A program made the position numbers and the translations under genes. A stretch of DNA of 6,330 nt from an uncultured Garciella sp. (GTDB taxonomy: Bacteria > Bacillota > Clostridia > Eubacteriales > Garciellaceae), in assembly GCA_900555725.1 (NCBI GenBank), contig USMD01000102.1, forward strand, positions 1-6,330. The letters are read 5' to 3'. This document shows, one piece after another, positions 1-6,281 of this stretch. Within the stretch, counting starts at the first letter, position 1; each line of letters opens with the position of its first letter. Under the pieces are notes generated by a model. That model saw only the letters and a list, made by a program, of their open reading frames with translations. It was not told the DNA's origin and ran no database searches.

Positions 1-26
1 GGCTCGGAGATGTGTATAAGAGACAG
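1..26 (+). other. Residual Nextera/Tn5 sequencing adapter (artefact)
   Basis: Positions 8-26 are exactly the 19-bp Tn5 mosaic end (AGATGTGTATAAGAGACAG), and positions 1-7 (GGCTCGG) match the bases that precede it in the Illumina Nextera read-2 adapter. The match runs right up to the contig edge, as expected for untrimmed library sequence carried into an assembly, not for a transposon in the genome. No transposase or second mosaic end is visible. Bases 1-26 should be excluded from any biological reading. Confidence 0.97.
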
Positions 27-86
27 GTATATAGGATATATAAACTTGTGTTTGAGAAAAATCTTATTTATGCAATTTCCTCAAAT

Positions 87-118
87 AAAAAAGCTGAAGG
101 CAGACCTCCAGCTTTTTT
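87..118 (-). terminator. Rho-independent terminator of the SASP gene
   Basis: Positions 87-100 and 105-118 form a 14-bp stem around a 4-base loop, starting 12 bases beyond the SASP stop codon. Read on the minus strand, the GC-containing core (AGCTGGAGG / CCTTCAGCT) is followed by TTTTTT. The one imperfect pair (97 with 108) is a G-U wobble in the minus-strand RNA but an A-C mismatch in a plus-strand RNA, so the hairpin is better suited to ending minus-strand transcription. It might also work weakly in the other direction, because the A/T arms give both strands a T run. Confidence 0.9.
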
Positions 119-130
119 ATTTCTATTAAT

Positions 131-343
131 TTATCTAAAGTTTTGCTCTTCAATTGTTTGAATCATTTTCTTAACCATGTTTCCACCAACATAACCATTT
201 TGACGAGCAGATAAGTTTCCTTTATCCACTGTATCATAATTGGTTATTCCTAATTCATTGGCTACTTCTAGCTTAAATTGTTCCATAGCTTTTCTTGCTT
301 CAGGAACTTCAATTTGATTTCTTCCAGTATTGTTATTGGCCAC
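131..343 (-). CDS. Alpha/beta-type small acid-soluble spore protein (SASP)
   Basis: This 70-residue protein belongs to the alpha/beta-type SASPs. These coat and stiffen spore DNA, protect it from UV and heat, and are degraded to amino acids at germination. The family signature is seen twice: the germination protease region KLEVANELG (residues 24-32, with expected cleavage between Glu26 and Val27), and the conserved C-terminal DNA-binding stretch GNLSARQNGYVGG followed by NMVKKMI (residues 42-61). The length is typical of the family. The start is GTG at 341-343, supported by a strong AGGAGG (351-356) seven bases upstream. The gene is a single unit with its own candidate sigma-G promoter and terminator. 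Which paralogue (sspA, B, C and so on) it is cannot be decided, since spore formers carry several. Confidence 0.96.
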   Translation of the reverse strand: MANNNTGRNQIEVPEARKAMEQFKLEVANELGITNYDTVDKGNLSARQNGYVGGNMVKKMIQTIEEQNFR

Positions 344-373
344 TTTTCTCCCTCCTTTTTCTTGGATTACTAT

Positions 374-402
374 TAGTATTGCCCTTCCTCTTGCTACTAT
401 GC
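374..402 (-). promoter_or_regulatory. Candidate sigma-G (forespore) promoter for the SASP gene
   Basis: On the minus strand, GCATA (398-402) and AATACTA (374-380) are separated by 17 bases. They resemble the sigma-G consensus (-35 GHATR, about 18 bases, -10 CATnnTA), with an A in place of the first C of the -10. Transcription would begin near 366-367 and give a leader of about 24 bases containing the AGGAGG. An alternative pair, TGAATA with CATAGTA slightly upstream, has a spacer of only 9 bases and is unlikely. The motif match is modest; the gene class is the main reason to expect sigma-G control. Confidence 0.55.
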
Positions 403-448
403 TGGTAATATATTCAAAGGGAGTTTTTAGACTATAAAAAATTTTTAT

Positions 449-470
449 AAAAAAGCTGGATTTTTATCCA
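449..470 (-). terminator. Weak candidate terminator after tRNA-Leu
   Basis: Minus-strand RNA from 470 to 457 forms TGGAT-AAAA-ATCCA, a 5-bp stem with a 4-base loop. After GC this is followed by six T (454-449). It lies about 40 bases beyond the tRNA 3' end. The T run suits an intrinsic terminator, but the stem is short, so read-through toward the SASP gene is possible. Confidence 0.5.
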
Positions 471-511
471 TCCTTTCGTCTATGTAATATAATTTACTTC
501 ATTTTTATAGT

Positions 512-598
512 TGGTGCGAGAGATGGGACTCGAACCCACATAGCTTTTACGCCACAGGTCCCTCAAACCTGCGTGTCTGCCAATTCCACCACTCTCGC
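512..598 (-). tRNA. tRNA-Leu (anticodon GAG), CCA encoded
   Basis: This 87-nt class II tRNA decodes the leucine codons CUC and CUU. On the minus strand the acceptor arm GCGAGAG pairs with CTCTCGC, then the discriminator A and a genome-encoded CCA (512-514). The anticodon stem is CAGGT/ACCTG around the loop TTGAGGG, placing anticodon GAG at 562-564. The T arm carries GGTTCGAGTCC, and a long variable arm sits between the anticodon and T stems, as in leucine tRNAs. The D-loop region TGGCAGAC is also typical. A perfect-consensus promoter ends about 12 bases upstream of the mature 5' end. The gene stands alone and not in a cluster. Confidence 0.97.
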
Positions 599-616
599 AT
601 CTACTGGCTAGATTCT

Positions 617-645
617 ATTATATTGCTCTAAATTTCATTTGTCAA
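617..645 (-). promoter_or_regulatory. Perfect-consensus sigma-A promoter for tRNA-Leu
   Basis: On the minus strand, TTGACA (640-645) and TATAAT (617-622) are separated by exactly 17 bases, so both hexamers and the spacer match the vegetative consensus. Transcription should start near position 610, giving a leader of roughly 11-12 bases before the tRNA 5' end at 598. Such strength fits a stable RNA gene. The -35 begins only 12 bases after the stop codon of the lipoprotein gene. It lies inside a 7-bp inverted repeat (TTTCATT/AATGAAA, 633-650). Confidence 0.92.
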
Positions 646-656
646 TGAAAGATCTA

Positions 657-2285
657 TTATTTATATTCTATATACCATTCTTCTATATTATTGAAAATGT
701 TATAATCCGTCGGCTGAATAGGTCCTTTGATTCTATCATTAACAATAATAGCGGATTCATTAAAATATAAATGAATATAAGGAAGTTCTTGGATTATTTT
801 ATCTTGAAGCTTAGAATATTGACTTTTTCTTTCCTTTTCTCCATAGGTCTTAGCTGTATTCATAAGTAATCGATCCATCTGAGGATTTTTATAGGATATA
901 AAATTTCTTCCATTCTTAATTTCACTAGAATGAAATGCAAAAGATAAATCAGGAACAAAGGATAAACTCCAACCTGTTAGTATCCCATCAAAGTCTTTAT
1001 TCAACATTTTTTCCTGAATTTGCTCTATGGAAAGTCTGCTAATATTCACCTTTATCCCTATATTTTTTAGATACCTTTGAATACTATTTGCTTCTTGCAC
1101 CCGTATAGGATTATCCTTATTCACAATAAGGTCAAAGGTCAACTCTTTTTTTCCTTTTGAAAATTCTTTATCCATATATTGATTATTATTAGAATCTTTC
1201 CATCCACTTTTTTGTAACAATTTTTTAGCTTTCTCCGGTTGGAAAGAATAAGGTTTTTGCTGCTTATCATACAACCATGAACTAGGAGAAATAGGCATAT
1301 CAGCAATCTCCCCTTGGCCTAAATAAATATCTTTTATCATCTTTTTGCGATTGATTGCCATTTGTATAGCCTTTCGTACATTTTTATCTTGGAACAACTC
1401 ATTATTATAGTTTAAAGCAATAAAATTACAATCTTGGGTAGGATAAGAATATATTTTAAGGTGTTTGTCTTCACTAAATCTACTCCAATCTGGGTCTGTT
1501 GCCTTTAATAAATCAGTATCTTTACTTTCAAAGGATTTTACAATCTCCTGAGCATTATTTCTTATTTTCATAAGAATCTTTTTAATATGAGGAACTTGCC
1601 CCCAATAATTTTCATTTGCCTTTAATGTAATATATCTATTTTCTTGATATTTTTCTAATTGATAGGGCCCTGTCCCTATAGGATCCAATTTATGTGTAGT
1701 AACTACATCCTTTACTTTTTTATACCTATGGGCAGGAAGTATAGGAAAGATAAAGTCCTCTAAGTGCCCAACTTTTCCCTTCGAAAAAGTTAACTCTATG
1801 GTAGAATCATTTATCACTTGATAGCTAGATACATTCTCTACATAGGATTTATAGGGCGAATCTACATCCTTATTCTTTAAAACATCTAGGGTAAATTTCA
1901 CGTCATCGGCATGAAAGGCTTTCCCATCATGCCACAGAACATTTTTCCTTAAATGAAATAAAATCTTATTTCCATTATCCTGCACTGTCCAATTCTCTGC
2001 AAGAGTACCCTTCACTTTATTATTTTCATCTAAAGATACTAAAGGTTCAAAAATAAGTTTCATCATGTAATAACTCTCTTCCTCTTGATTCAATAGGGGA
2101 ATGAAATGAGCAGGCTTCAAAATAGAAAAAGAAAGGGTCCCACCAGAAACAGGTGTAACATTTTTCTCTTCTTGGGTCCCTTTTTTCCCCTCAGTAGATT
2201 GCCCTGTTGTATTGGTACAAGAAGTAAAAAAAATTATAACTATAAGAAATATTAATAGGCATCCTCGCTTTCTCCCTTTTATCAT
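657..2285 (-). CDS. Extracellular solute-binding lipoprotein, family 5 (oligopeptide/dipeptide-type)
   Basis: This 542-residue protein resembles the DppA/OppA class of ABC importer receptors (SBP_bac_5), which capture peptides, or sometimes nickel or other ligands, outside the membrane. The N-terminus has basic residues, a hydrophobic stretch (about 9-20) and a lipobox FTSC with the lipidated cysteine at 23. A polar linker to about residue 45 follows. Family features in order are EPLVSLDENN (80-89), LAENW (95-99), WHDGKAFHADDVKFTLD (118-134), PIGTGPYQLEKY (202-213), FQDKNVRKAIQMAINRKKMI (298-317) and the C-terminal lobe ending near 515. The length is normal for the family. The ATG overlaps the transglycosylase stop codon (TAATG), and AAGGAGG (2296-2302) lies inside that upstream gene, so translation is probably coupled. 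No permease or ATPase gene is in the window, so it either serves a transporter encoded elsewhere or acts as a sensor. The ligand cannot be read from sequence; a peptide is the default guess. Confidence 0.93.
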   Translation of the reverse strand: MIKGRKRGCLLIFLIVIIFFTSCTNTTGQSTEGKKGTQEEKNVTPVSGGTLSFSILKPAHFIPLLNQEEESYYMMKLIFEPLVSLDENNKVKGTLAENWTVQDNGNKILFHLRKNVLWHDGKAFHADDVKFTLDVLKNKDVDSPYKSYVENVSSYQVINDSTIELTFSKGKVGHLEDFIFPILPAHRYKKVKDVVTTHKLDPIGTGPYQLEKYQENRYITLKANENYWGQVPHIKKILMKIRNNAQEIVKSFESKDTDLLKATDPDWSRFSEDKHLKIYSYPTQDCNFIALNYNNELFQDKNVRKAIQMAINRKKMIKDIYLGQGEIADMPISPSSWLYDKQQKPYSFQPEKAKKLLQKSGWKDSNNNQYMDKEFSKGKKELTFDLIVNKDNPIRVQEANSIQRYLKNIGIKVNISRLSIEQIQEKMLNKDFDGILTGWSLSFVPDLSFAFHSSEIKNGRNFISYKNPQMDRLLMNTAKTYGEKERKSQYSKLQDKIIQELPYIHLYFNESAIIVNDRIKGPIQPTDYNIFNNIEEWYIEYK

Positions 2286-2857
2286 TAGTAATTTTCCTCC
2301 TTAAATTCATGGACATCATAAATACGTCTATATAAATCGTAATAAAACAATACCTTTTCAATATAATTTCTTGTTTCTTCAAAGGGGATATATTCCAGGT
2401 TTTTCCCATCTTTACTATACCTTTCATCCTCTAACCATTTAGAAATATTTCCACTTCCTCCATTGTAAGCAGCTATCACTAGGTGGATATTTCCATGAAA
2501 TTGCTGATTCAATTTTTGAATATACCAAGTGCCAATCTGAATATTGATCTCAGGCACATAAAGTTCCTCAGTATAAAACTTTTTTAAATCTAATTCTTCT
2601 GCTGCCCACTTCCCTGTAGAAGGTAAAACTTGCATTAGCCCTCTCGCATCTTTAGAAGACTGAGCATAAGGATCATAATTACTTTCTACTTTTATAATAG
2701 AAGCGATTAAATAAGGATCTACTTCATATTCCTGACTATGTTTCATAATTATTCCTTCAAATGGAATAGGAAAAAGTTTTTTCATAATGATTGGATGAAA
2801 AACATAAATGGTGATGATAAATATCAACAATAAAATAAGCCATTTCCCTTTTTTCAA
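2285..2857 (-). CDS. Membrane-anchored lytic transglycosylase (SLT domain)
   Basis: This 190-residue protein is predicted to cleave the MurNAc-GlcNAc bond of peptidoglycan, leaving 1,6-anhydro-MurNAc ends. One hydrophobic segment (about residues 6-22) after KKGK should be a signal anchor, placing the catalytic domain outside the membrane. The SLT (family 1, GH23-like) motifs appear in order: ASIIKVESNYDP (52-63) with catalytic Glu58 followed by Ser, ARGLMQVLPSTG (71-82), INIQIGTWYIQKL (104-116), AAYNGG (129-134) and PFEETRNYIEKV (158-169). The domain is compact and complete, with no extra wall-binding module. The start is TTG at 2855-2857, chosen because GGAGG (2865-2869) sits seven bases upstream and no better start precedes the anchor. 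It lies 43 nt after coaE and overlaps the lipoprotein gene by one base. It is similar in layout to short Slt proteins of Firmicutes. A role in wall turnover or in spore or division remodelling is inferred only. Confidence 0.94.
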   Translation of the reverse strand: MKKGKWLILLLIFIITIYVFHPIIMKKLFPIPFEGIIMKHSQEYEVDPYLIASIIKVESNYDPYAQSSKDARGLMQVLPSTGKWAAEELDLKKFYTEELYVPEINIQIGTWYIQKLNQQFHGNIHLVIAAYNGGSGNISKWLEDERYSKDGKNLEYIPFEETRNYIEKVLFYYDLYRRIYDVHEFKEENY

Positions 2858-2864
2858 AAAAGAA

Positions 2865-2869
2865 CCTCC
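2865..2869 (-). promoter_or_regulatory. Ribosome binding site fixing the TTG start of the transglycosylase
   Basis: GGAGG on the minus strand is followed by seven bases (TTCTTTT) and then TTG. This spacing is near ideal and supports the rare TTG start over any downstream ATG, the first of which would remove the membrane anchor. The whole 43-nt gap after coaE (2858-2900) holds only this site, with no terminator or promoter that I can see. Confidence 0.8.
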
Positions 2870-2900
2870 AAAGATTAGTTTCTACTAAAAATACTATGAT

Positions 2901-3494
2901 TTATTGACCTTGATCATACCAAAGTTTCCTTAATCTTTCTTGTAAGTCTGATAGATTACCATTATTGTCAATTAAAACATCCACATATTTTTTTTTCTCT
3001 TCTAAGGGCAATTGACTCTTGATTCGACTCATTGCCTGTTTTTTAGTAAGATGATTCCTTTCCATTAGTCTCTTTAATTGATTCTCCCTATTTACATAAA
3101 TTAACCATACTTCATCTACCATATCTATAAGATGTTCTTCAATCAAAAGAGGACAATCGTATATAATCCTTTCTTTTCCTTTCTCCTTTTCCTTTTGAAA
3201 TAATTTCTCAGTCATCTGATAAACAGCAGGATGGACAATACTATTTAATACTTTTAATTTTTTTTCATCTTGAAAAACAATTTCTCCTAAAGTTTTTCTA
3301 TTTAAAGTACCATCTTTTTTTAAGATATTTTCTCCAAAGGTTTGCACAATTTTTTCTAAAGCAGGCTGCCCTGGTTGTACTACCTTGCGAGCGAGAACAT
3401 CTGCATCTATAATGATAGCCCCAAAGCCCCTAAGAATCTCAGAGGCAGTACTCTTTCCACTGGCAATACCTCCCGTTAATCCTATGATTTTCAT
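2901..3494 (-). CDS. coaE: Dephospho-CoA kinase
   Basis: CoaE catalyses the last step of coenzyme A synthesis in the cytoplasm, phosphorylating the ribose 3'-hydroxyl of dephospho-CoA with ATP. The 197-residue protein begins MKIIGLTGGIASGKST, a textbook Walker A P-loop (GGIASGKST, residues 8-16). Further family marks are DAD (30-32), LNRKTLGEIVF (64-74), HP (88-89), DCPLLIE (113-119) and the lid region with RIKSQLPLEEKKKYVD (157-172), then a DNNG turn (176-179). The length is usual for the family. The reading frame stays open a further 20 codons upstream into polA, but the start at 3492-3494 is chosen because the P-loop must lie at the very N-terminus and AGGTG lies nine bases before this ATG. 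The gap to the polA stop codon is 25 nt. Pairing of polA with coaE is common in Firmicutes and suggests cotranscription. Confidence 0.97.
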   Translation of the reverse strand: MKIIGLTGGIASGKSTASEILRGFGAIIIDADVLARKVVQPGQPALEKIVQTFGENILKKDGTLNRKTLGEIVFQDEKKLKVLNSIVHPAVYQMTEKLFQKEKEKGKERIIYDCPLLIEEHLIDMVDEVWLIYVNRENQLKRLMERNHLTKKQAMSRIKSQLPLEEKKKYVDVLIDNNGNLSDLQERLRKLWYDQGQ

Positions 3495-3519
3495 TTTTCT
3501 AAAGCACCTACTTTTGTCT

Positions 3520-6195
3520 TTATTTTGTATCATACCAGCTTTTCCCATAAGCAATCTCTACCTTTAAATCTACCTTTAAGTCAGCTGCATTTTCCATTTC
3601 TTCTATCATAATCCTTTGCACTTTTTCCAACTCACCCTTTACTGCTTCTACAATCAATTCATCATGGACCTGCAGTATTAGTTTTGATTGCATATGATTC
3701 TCTTTCAGTCTTTTATAGACATTGACCATTGCAATTTTTATAATATCTGCTGCTGTACCTTGTACTGGGGTATTTAGAGCCAATCTTTCCCCCATAGAAC
3801 GAATATTATAATTTCTTGAGTGAAGTTCCGGCAAATATCTTCGTCTTCCAAATAAAGTAGTCACATAACCTTGTTCTTTGGCAGTCTCCACAATTTCCTC
3901 CATATATTCTCTAACTCTGTGGTATTTTGCAAAGTAATTATTAATGTATTTTTTTGCCTCTACTCTAGGTATATTTAAATCTCTAGATAGTCCAAAATCG
4001 CTAATCCCATAAACAATTCCAAAATTCACTGCTTTGGCTCTACTCCTCATAAGGGGAGTAACCTCCTGCATATCCACATTAAAAACTTGGGAAGCGGTAC
4101 GAGTATGAATATCTTGTTCCTTATTAAAAGCATCCATTAAATTTTCATCCTCAGAAATATGGGCTAAAATTCTAAGTTCAATTTGAGAATAATCTGCATC
4201 TACCAAATAATTTTCTGGATCTTGAGGCACAAATACTTTTCTGATTCTTCTACCCATTTCCATCTTAATGGGAATATTTTGAAGGTTTGGCTCTGAACTA
4301 CTAATTCTACCGGTAGAAGTAATGGTTTGATTGAAACTAGAATGTATGTTTTTAGTCTCAGGATCTATGATATCCATTAGACCATCTACATAGGTAGATT
4401 TTAATTTTGTTAATTGTCGAATATCCATAATTTTTTCAATAATAGGATGTTTGCCCTTTAATCTTTCCAAAACTTCCACATTGGTGGAATAACCGGTTTT
4501 GGTCTTTTTTATAACCGGTAATTTTAACTTTTCAAATAGAATTTGCCCCAATTGTTTAGGGGAATTGATATTAAATTTCTCCCCTGCCAATTGGTAAATC
4601 TCCTCAGTTAAGGTACTAATTTTTTCTCCAAATTCCTCTGAAAGATCTTTCAATTCGTCTTTTTCCACATGAAACCCTATATTTTCCATGCTAGCTAATA
4701 CATCAATAAGAGGCAATTCTATATTATAGTATAGGAAAGTCATATCCTGTCCAATCAACTTTTCCCTCAAAATCCTATGTAATTGAATAATCCCATCTAA
4801 ATGATCAATCAAAAAATCAGATTTTTCTCTCTGGGAAATATCCCTATACTGTTTAGACTTTTTCCCCTTTCCTAGAAGTTGCTCTTCTCCTAATATATTT
4901 TCACCTAAATACTTTGCAGCTAAGAGACTTAAATCATATTTATTTTCCGATGGTTCTAAAAGATAGGCTGCAATATAGGTATCAAATTCTAATCCCTTTA
5001 GTTGGATATTATATAAAAAGAGATATACCGATAATTCCTTTAAATTATGTCCTATTTTTTTGATTTCCTTACTCTCAAAAACTTCCTTCATTTCTTTTAA
5101 TACTTCTAAAATTTCTAGCCTCTCAAGATCTACTAGATATAATTGTCCATCCTTTCTCCCTATTGCCAATCCTACCAAAACTTTTTTCCTGTGACCGCTG
5201 CCTTCTAGCAGCCACTGTAAATACAAACAACTCTCTTTTTTAACATCTTGTAGAATACTTTTTAATTGATCTATCGTGGCGACCTCTTGATACTCTAGCC
5301 TTTTTTCTTCTATTGATCCTTGGAACTCTTCTACTCCTATTTTCTCTAATAAAGAAGAAAACTCCCATTCTTCAAATAATTGAATAACTCCTTCATTATA
5401 AGGATTCTCCAACTTATAATCTTCTAGATTAATCTCTATAGGTATATTCCTTACGATGGTTCCTAATTTTTTACTTAAAATAGCTTGTTTTTTATATTGT
5501 TCTAGATTTTCCTTTGATTTTTTACCAGAGATCTTGTCAATATTATGATATACTTCCTCTATGGAACCATATTCCTTAATTAATTTTAAAGCAGTTTTTT
5601 CCCCTATTCCAGGTACACCAGGTATATTATCCGATTTGTCTCCCATTAATCCTTTTACATCAATAAGCTGCTTAGGGGCAACTCCATATCTTTTTAAAAC
5701 TTCTTCCTTACCCATCTTATCTAGATTGGAAATTCCCTTTTTCGTATACCAAACCGATACTTGATTAGAAGCTAGTTGAAAGGCATCCCGATCTCCTGTA
5801 ATAATATTTACCTCTAATCCTTGCTCTTCTCCATATTTAGATAGGGTACCAATTAAATCATCAGCCTCATATCCTTCTAAAGATATAATTTCTATGCCAA
5901 AGGTTTTTAGCATTTCCTTTAATAAATCAAATTGCTGTGCAAGTTCTTCTGGCATTTTAAGCCTTCCTGCCTTATACTCTTTAAAGTCTTTATGTCGAAA
6001 GGTTGGTTTCTTTTCGTCAAAGGCAACCCCTACATAATCTGGTTTTTCTTCATTAATTACTTTCATTAAAATAGAAGCAAACCCATAAAGAGCATTGGTA
6101 TGTATCCCCTTGGTATTGGTTAATGGGGGTAATGCATAAAAAGTTCTATTAATCAAACTATTTCCATCAATAATGATCCATTTTTTTTTGGTCAA
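3520..6195 (-). CDS. polA: DNA polymerase I
   Basis: Family A polymerase for Okazaki primer removal and repair synthesis; 891 residues from the chosen TTG, or 894 from an upstream GTG (6202-6204). Numbering here is from the GTG. The 5'-nuclease domain (about 1-290) shows IIDGNS with Asp13, AFDEK (Asp63), GYEADD (111-116), TGDRD (136-140) and the helix-hairpin-helix GDKSDNIPGVPGIGEKTA (188-205). The middle 3'-5' exonuclease-like domain (about 305-485) lacks the DxE metal-binding pair (CLYLQW at 326-331 instead), so proofreading is probably lost, as in Bacillus and Thermus enzymes. The polymerase domain (about 490-894) is intact: TGR (631-633), DADYSQIELR with catalytic Asp671, the O helix RSRAKAVNFGIVYG (720-733) with Arg720, Lys724, Phe728 and Tyr732, and QVHDE (845-849) with Asp848. 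Phe728 predicts discrimination against dideoxynucleotides. It is the first gene of the operon with coaE. Confidence 0.98.
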   Translation of the reverse strand: MTKKKWIIIDGNSLINRTFYALPPLTNTKGIHTNALYGFASILMKVINEEKPDYVGVAFDEKKPTFRHKDFKEYKAGRLKMPEELAQQFDLLKEMLKTFGIEIISLEGYEADDLIGTLSKYGEEQGLEVNIITGDRDAFQLASNQVSVWYTKKGISNLDKMGKEEVLKRYGVAPKQLIDVKGLMGDKSDNIPGVPGIGEKTALKLIKEYGSIEEVYHNIDKISGKKSKENLEQYKKQAILSKKLGTIVRNIPIEINLEDYKLENPYNEGVIQLFEEWEFSSLLEKIGVEEFQGSIEEKRLEYQEVATIDQLKSILQDVKKESCLYLQWLLEGSGHRKKVLVGLAIGRKDGQLYLVDLERLEILEVLKEMKEVFESKEIKKIGHNLKELSVYLFLYNIQLKGLEFDTYIAAYLLEPSENKYDLSLLAAKYLGENILGEEQLLGKGKKSKQYRDISQREKSDFLIDHLDGIIQLHRILREKLIGQDMTFLYYNIELPLIDVLASMENIGFHVEKDELKDLSEEFGEKISTLTEEIYQLAGEKFNINSPKQLGQILFEKLKLPVIKKTKTGYSTNVEVLERLKGKHPIIEKIMDIRQLTKLKSTYVDGLMDIIDPETKNIHSSFNQTITSTGRISSSEPNLQNIPIKMEMGRRIRKVFVPQDPENYLVDADYSQIELRILAHISEDENLMDAFNKEQDIHTRTASQVFNVDMQEVTPLMRSRAKAVNFGIVYGISDFGLSRDLNIPRVEAKKYINNYFAKYHRVREYMEEIVETAKEQGYVTTLFGRRRYLPELHSRNYNIRSMGERLALNTPVQGTAADIIKIAMVNVYKRLKENHMQSKLILQVHDELIVEAVKGELEKVQRIMIEEMENAADLKVDLKVEIAYGKSWYDTK

Positions 6196-6201
6196 AATCT
6201 C

Positions 6202-6207
6202 CACCTC
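6202..6207 (-). promoter_or_regulatory. Ribosome binding site deciding the polA start (TTG rather than GTG)
   Basis: The minus strand reads GAGGTG, then GAGATT, then TTG. GAGGTG is a six-base match to the anti-Shine-Dalgarno sequence and lies six bases before TTG (6193-6195). The in-frame GTG at 6202-6204 is itself part of this site and has no good ribosome binding site of its own upstream (AGCAATAGAATTGAG). The protein from TTG begins MTKKKWIIIDGN, which matches the short lead-in usual in Firmicute PolA. Confidence 0.7.
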
Positions 6208-6230
6208 AATTCTATTGCTTCTCTTTTATT

Positions 6231-6257
6231 ATTATACCAAAAATAAAAGTATAACAA
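6231..6257 (-). promoter_or_regulatory. Candidate polA promoter
   Basis: On the minus strand, TATAAT (6231-6236) is a perfect -10 about 27 bases upstream of the polA ribosome binding site. The -35 is poor: TTGTTA (6252-6257) lies 15 bases upstream, and TTTGTT or CTTTGT fit spacings of 16 and 17. These bases are part of the 3' arm of the adjoining stem-loop. Transcription would start near 6224. The -10 is convincing but the -35 is not, so a moderate-strength promoter is inferred. Confidence 0.5.
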
Positions 6258-6281
6258 AGCTTTCCTTTGTTATACTTTTAT
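6239..6281 (-). terminator. 17-bp perfect stem-loop, probable terminator of the gene upstream of polA
   Basis: ATAAAAGTATAACAAAG (6243-6259) and its exact reverse complement (6265-6281) flank the five-base loop CTTTC. On the minus strand the 3' arm ends in a T-rich run (ATTTTT, 6244-6239), which suits an intrinsic terminator for a minus-strand gene ending beyond the right edge of the window. The stem has only three G-C pairs, so its strength comes from length. Because it adjoins the polA -10 it could instead be an operator. No terminated gene is visible, only about 49 bases of sequence to its right. Confidence 0.6.

Noticed and set aside
1..26. Tn5-type transposon end as evidence of a mobile element
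   Set aside because: The extra bases before the mosaic end are specific to the Nextera read-2 adapter and the match runs to the contig edge; no transposase or target-site duplication.
27..86. Possible promoter or gene fragment at the left edge
   Set aside because: Only 60 bases lie between the adapter and the SASP terminator; neither strand shows a -35/-10 pair with acceptable spacing or a recognisable coding frame.
433..449. AT-only palindrome TATAAAAA-A-TTTTTATA
   Set aside because: It is simple AT sequence in an AT-rich gap, with a one-base centre that cannot form a proper hairpin loop; no gene or site depends on it.
2191..2427. A 78-codon open frame on the minus strand across the transglycosylase/lipoprotein junction
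   Set aside because: It lies wholly within two well-recognised genes in another frame, its product is low-complexity and aromatic-rich without motifs, and it has no good ribosome binding site of its own.
3385..3567. A 60-codon plus-strand open frame opposite coaE and the end of polA
   Set aside because: It is antisense to conserved P-loop coding sequence, matches no family I know, and has no ribosome binding site.
5561..5764. A 67-codon plus-strand open frame opposite the polA 5'-nuclease region
   Set aside because: It is the antisense shadow of the conserved helix-hairpin-helix and metal-binding segments; no start signal or family match.
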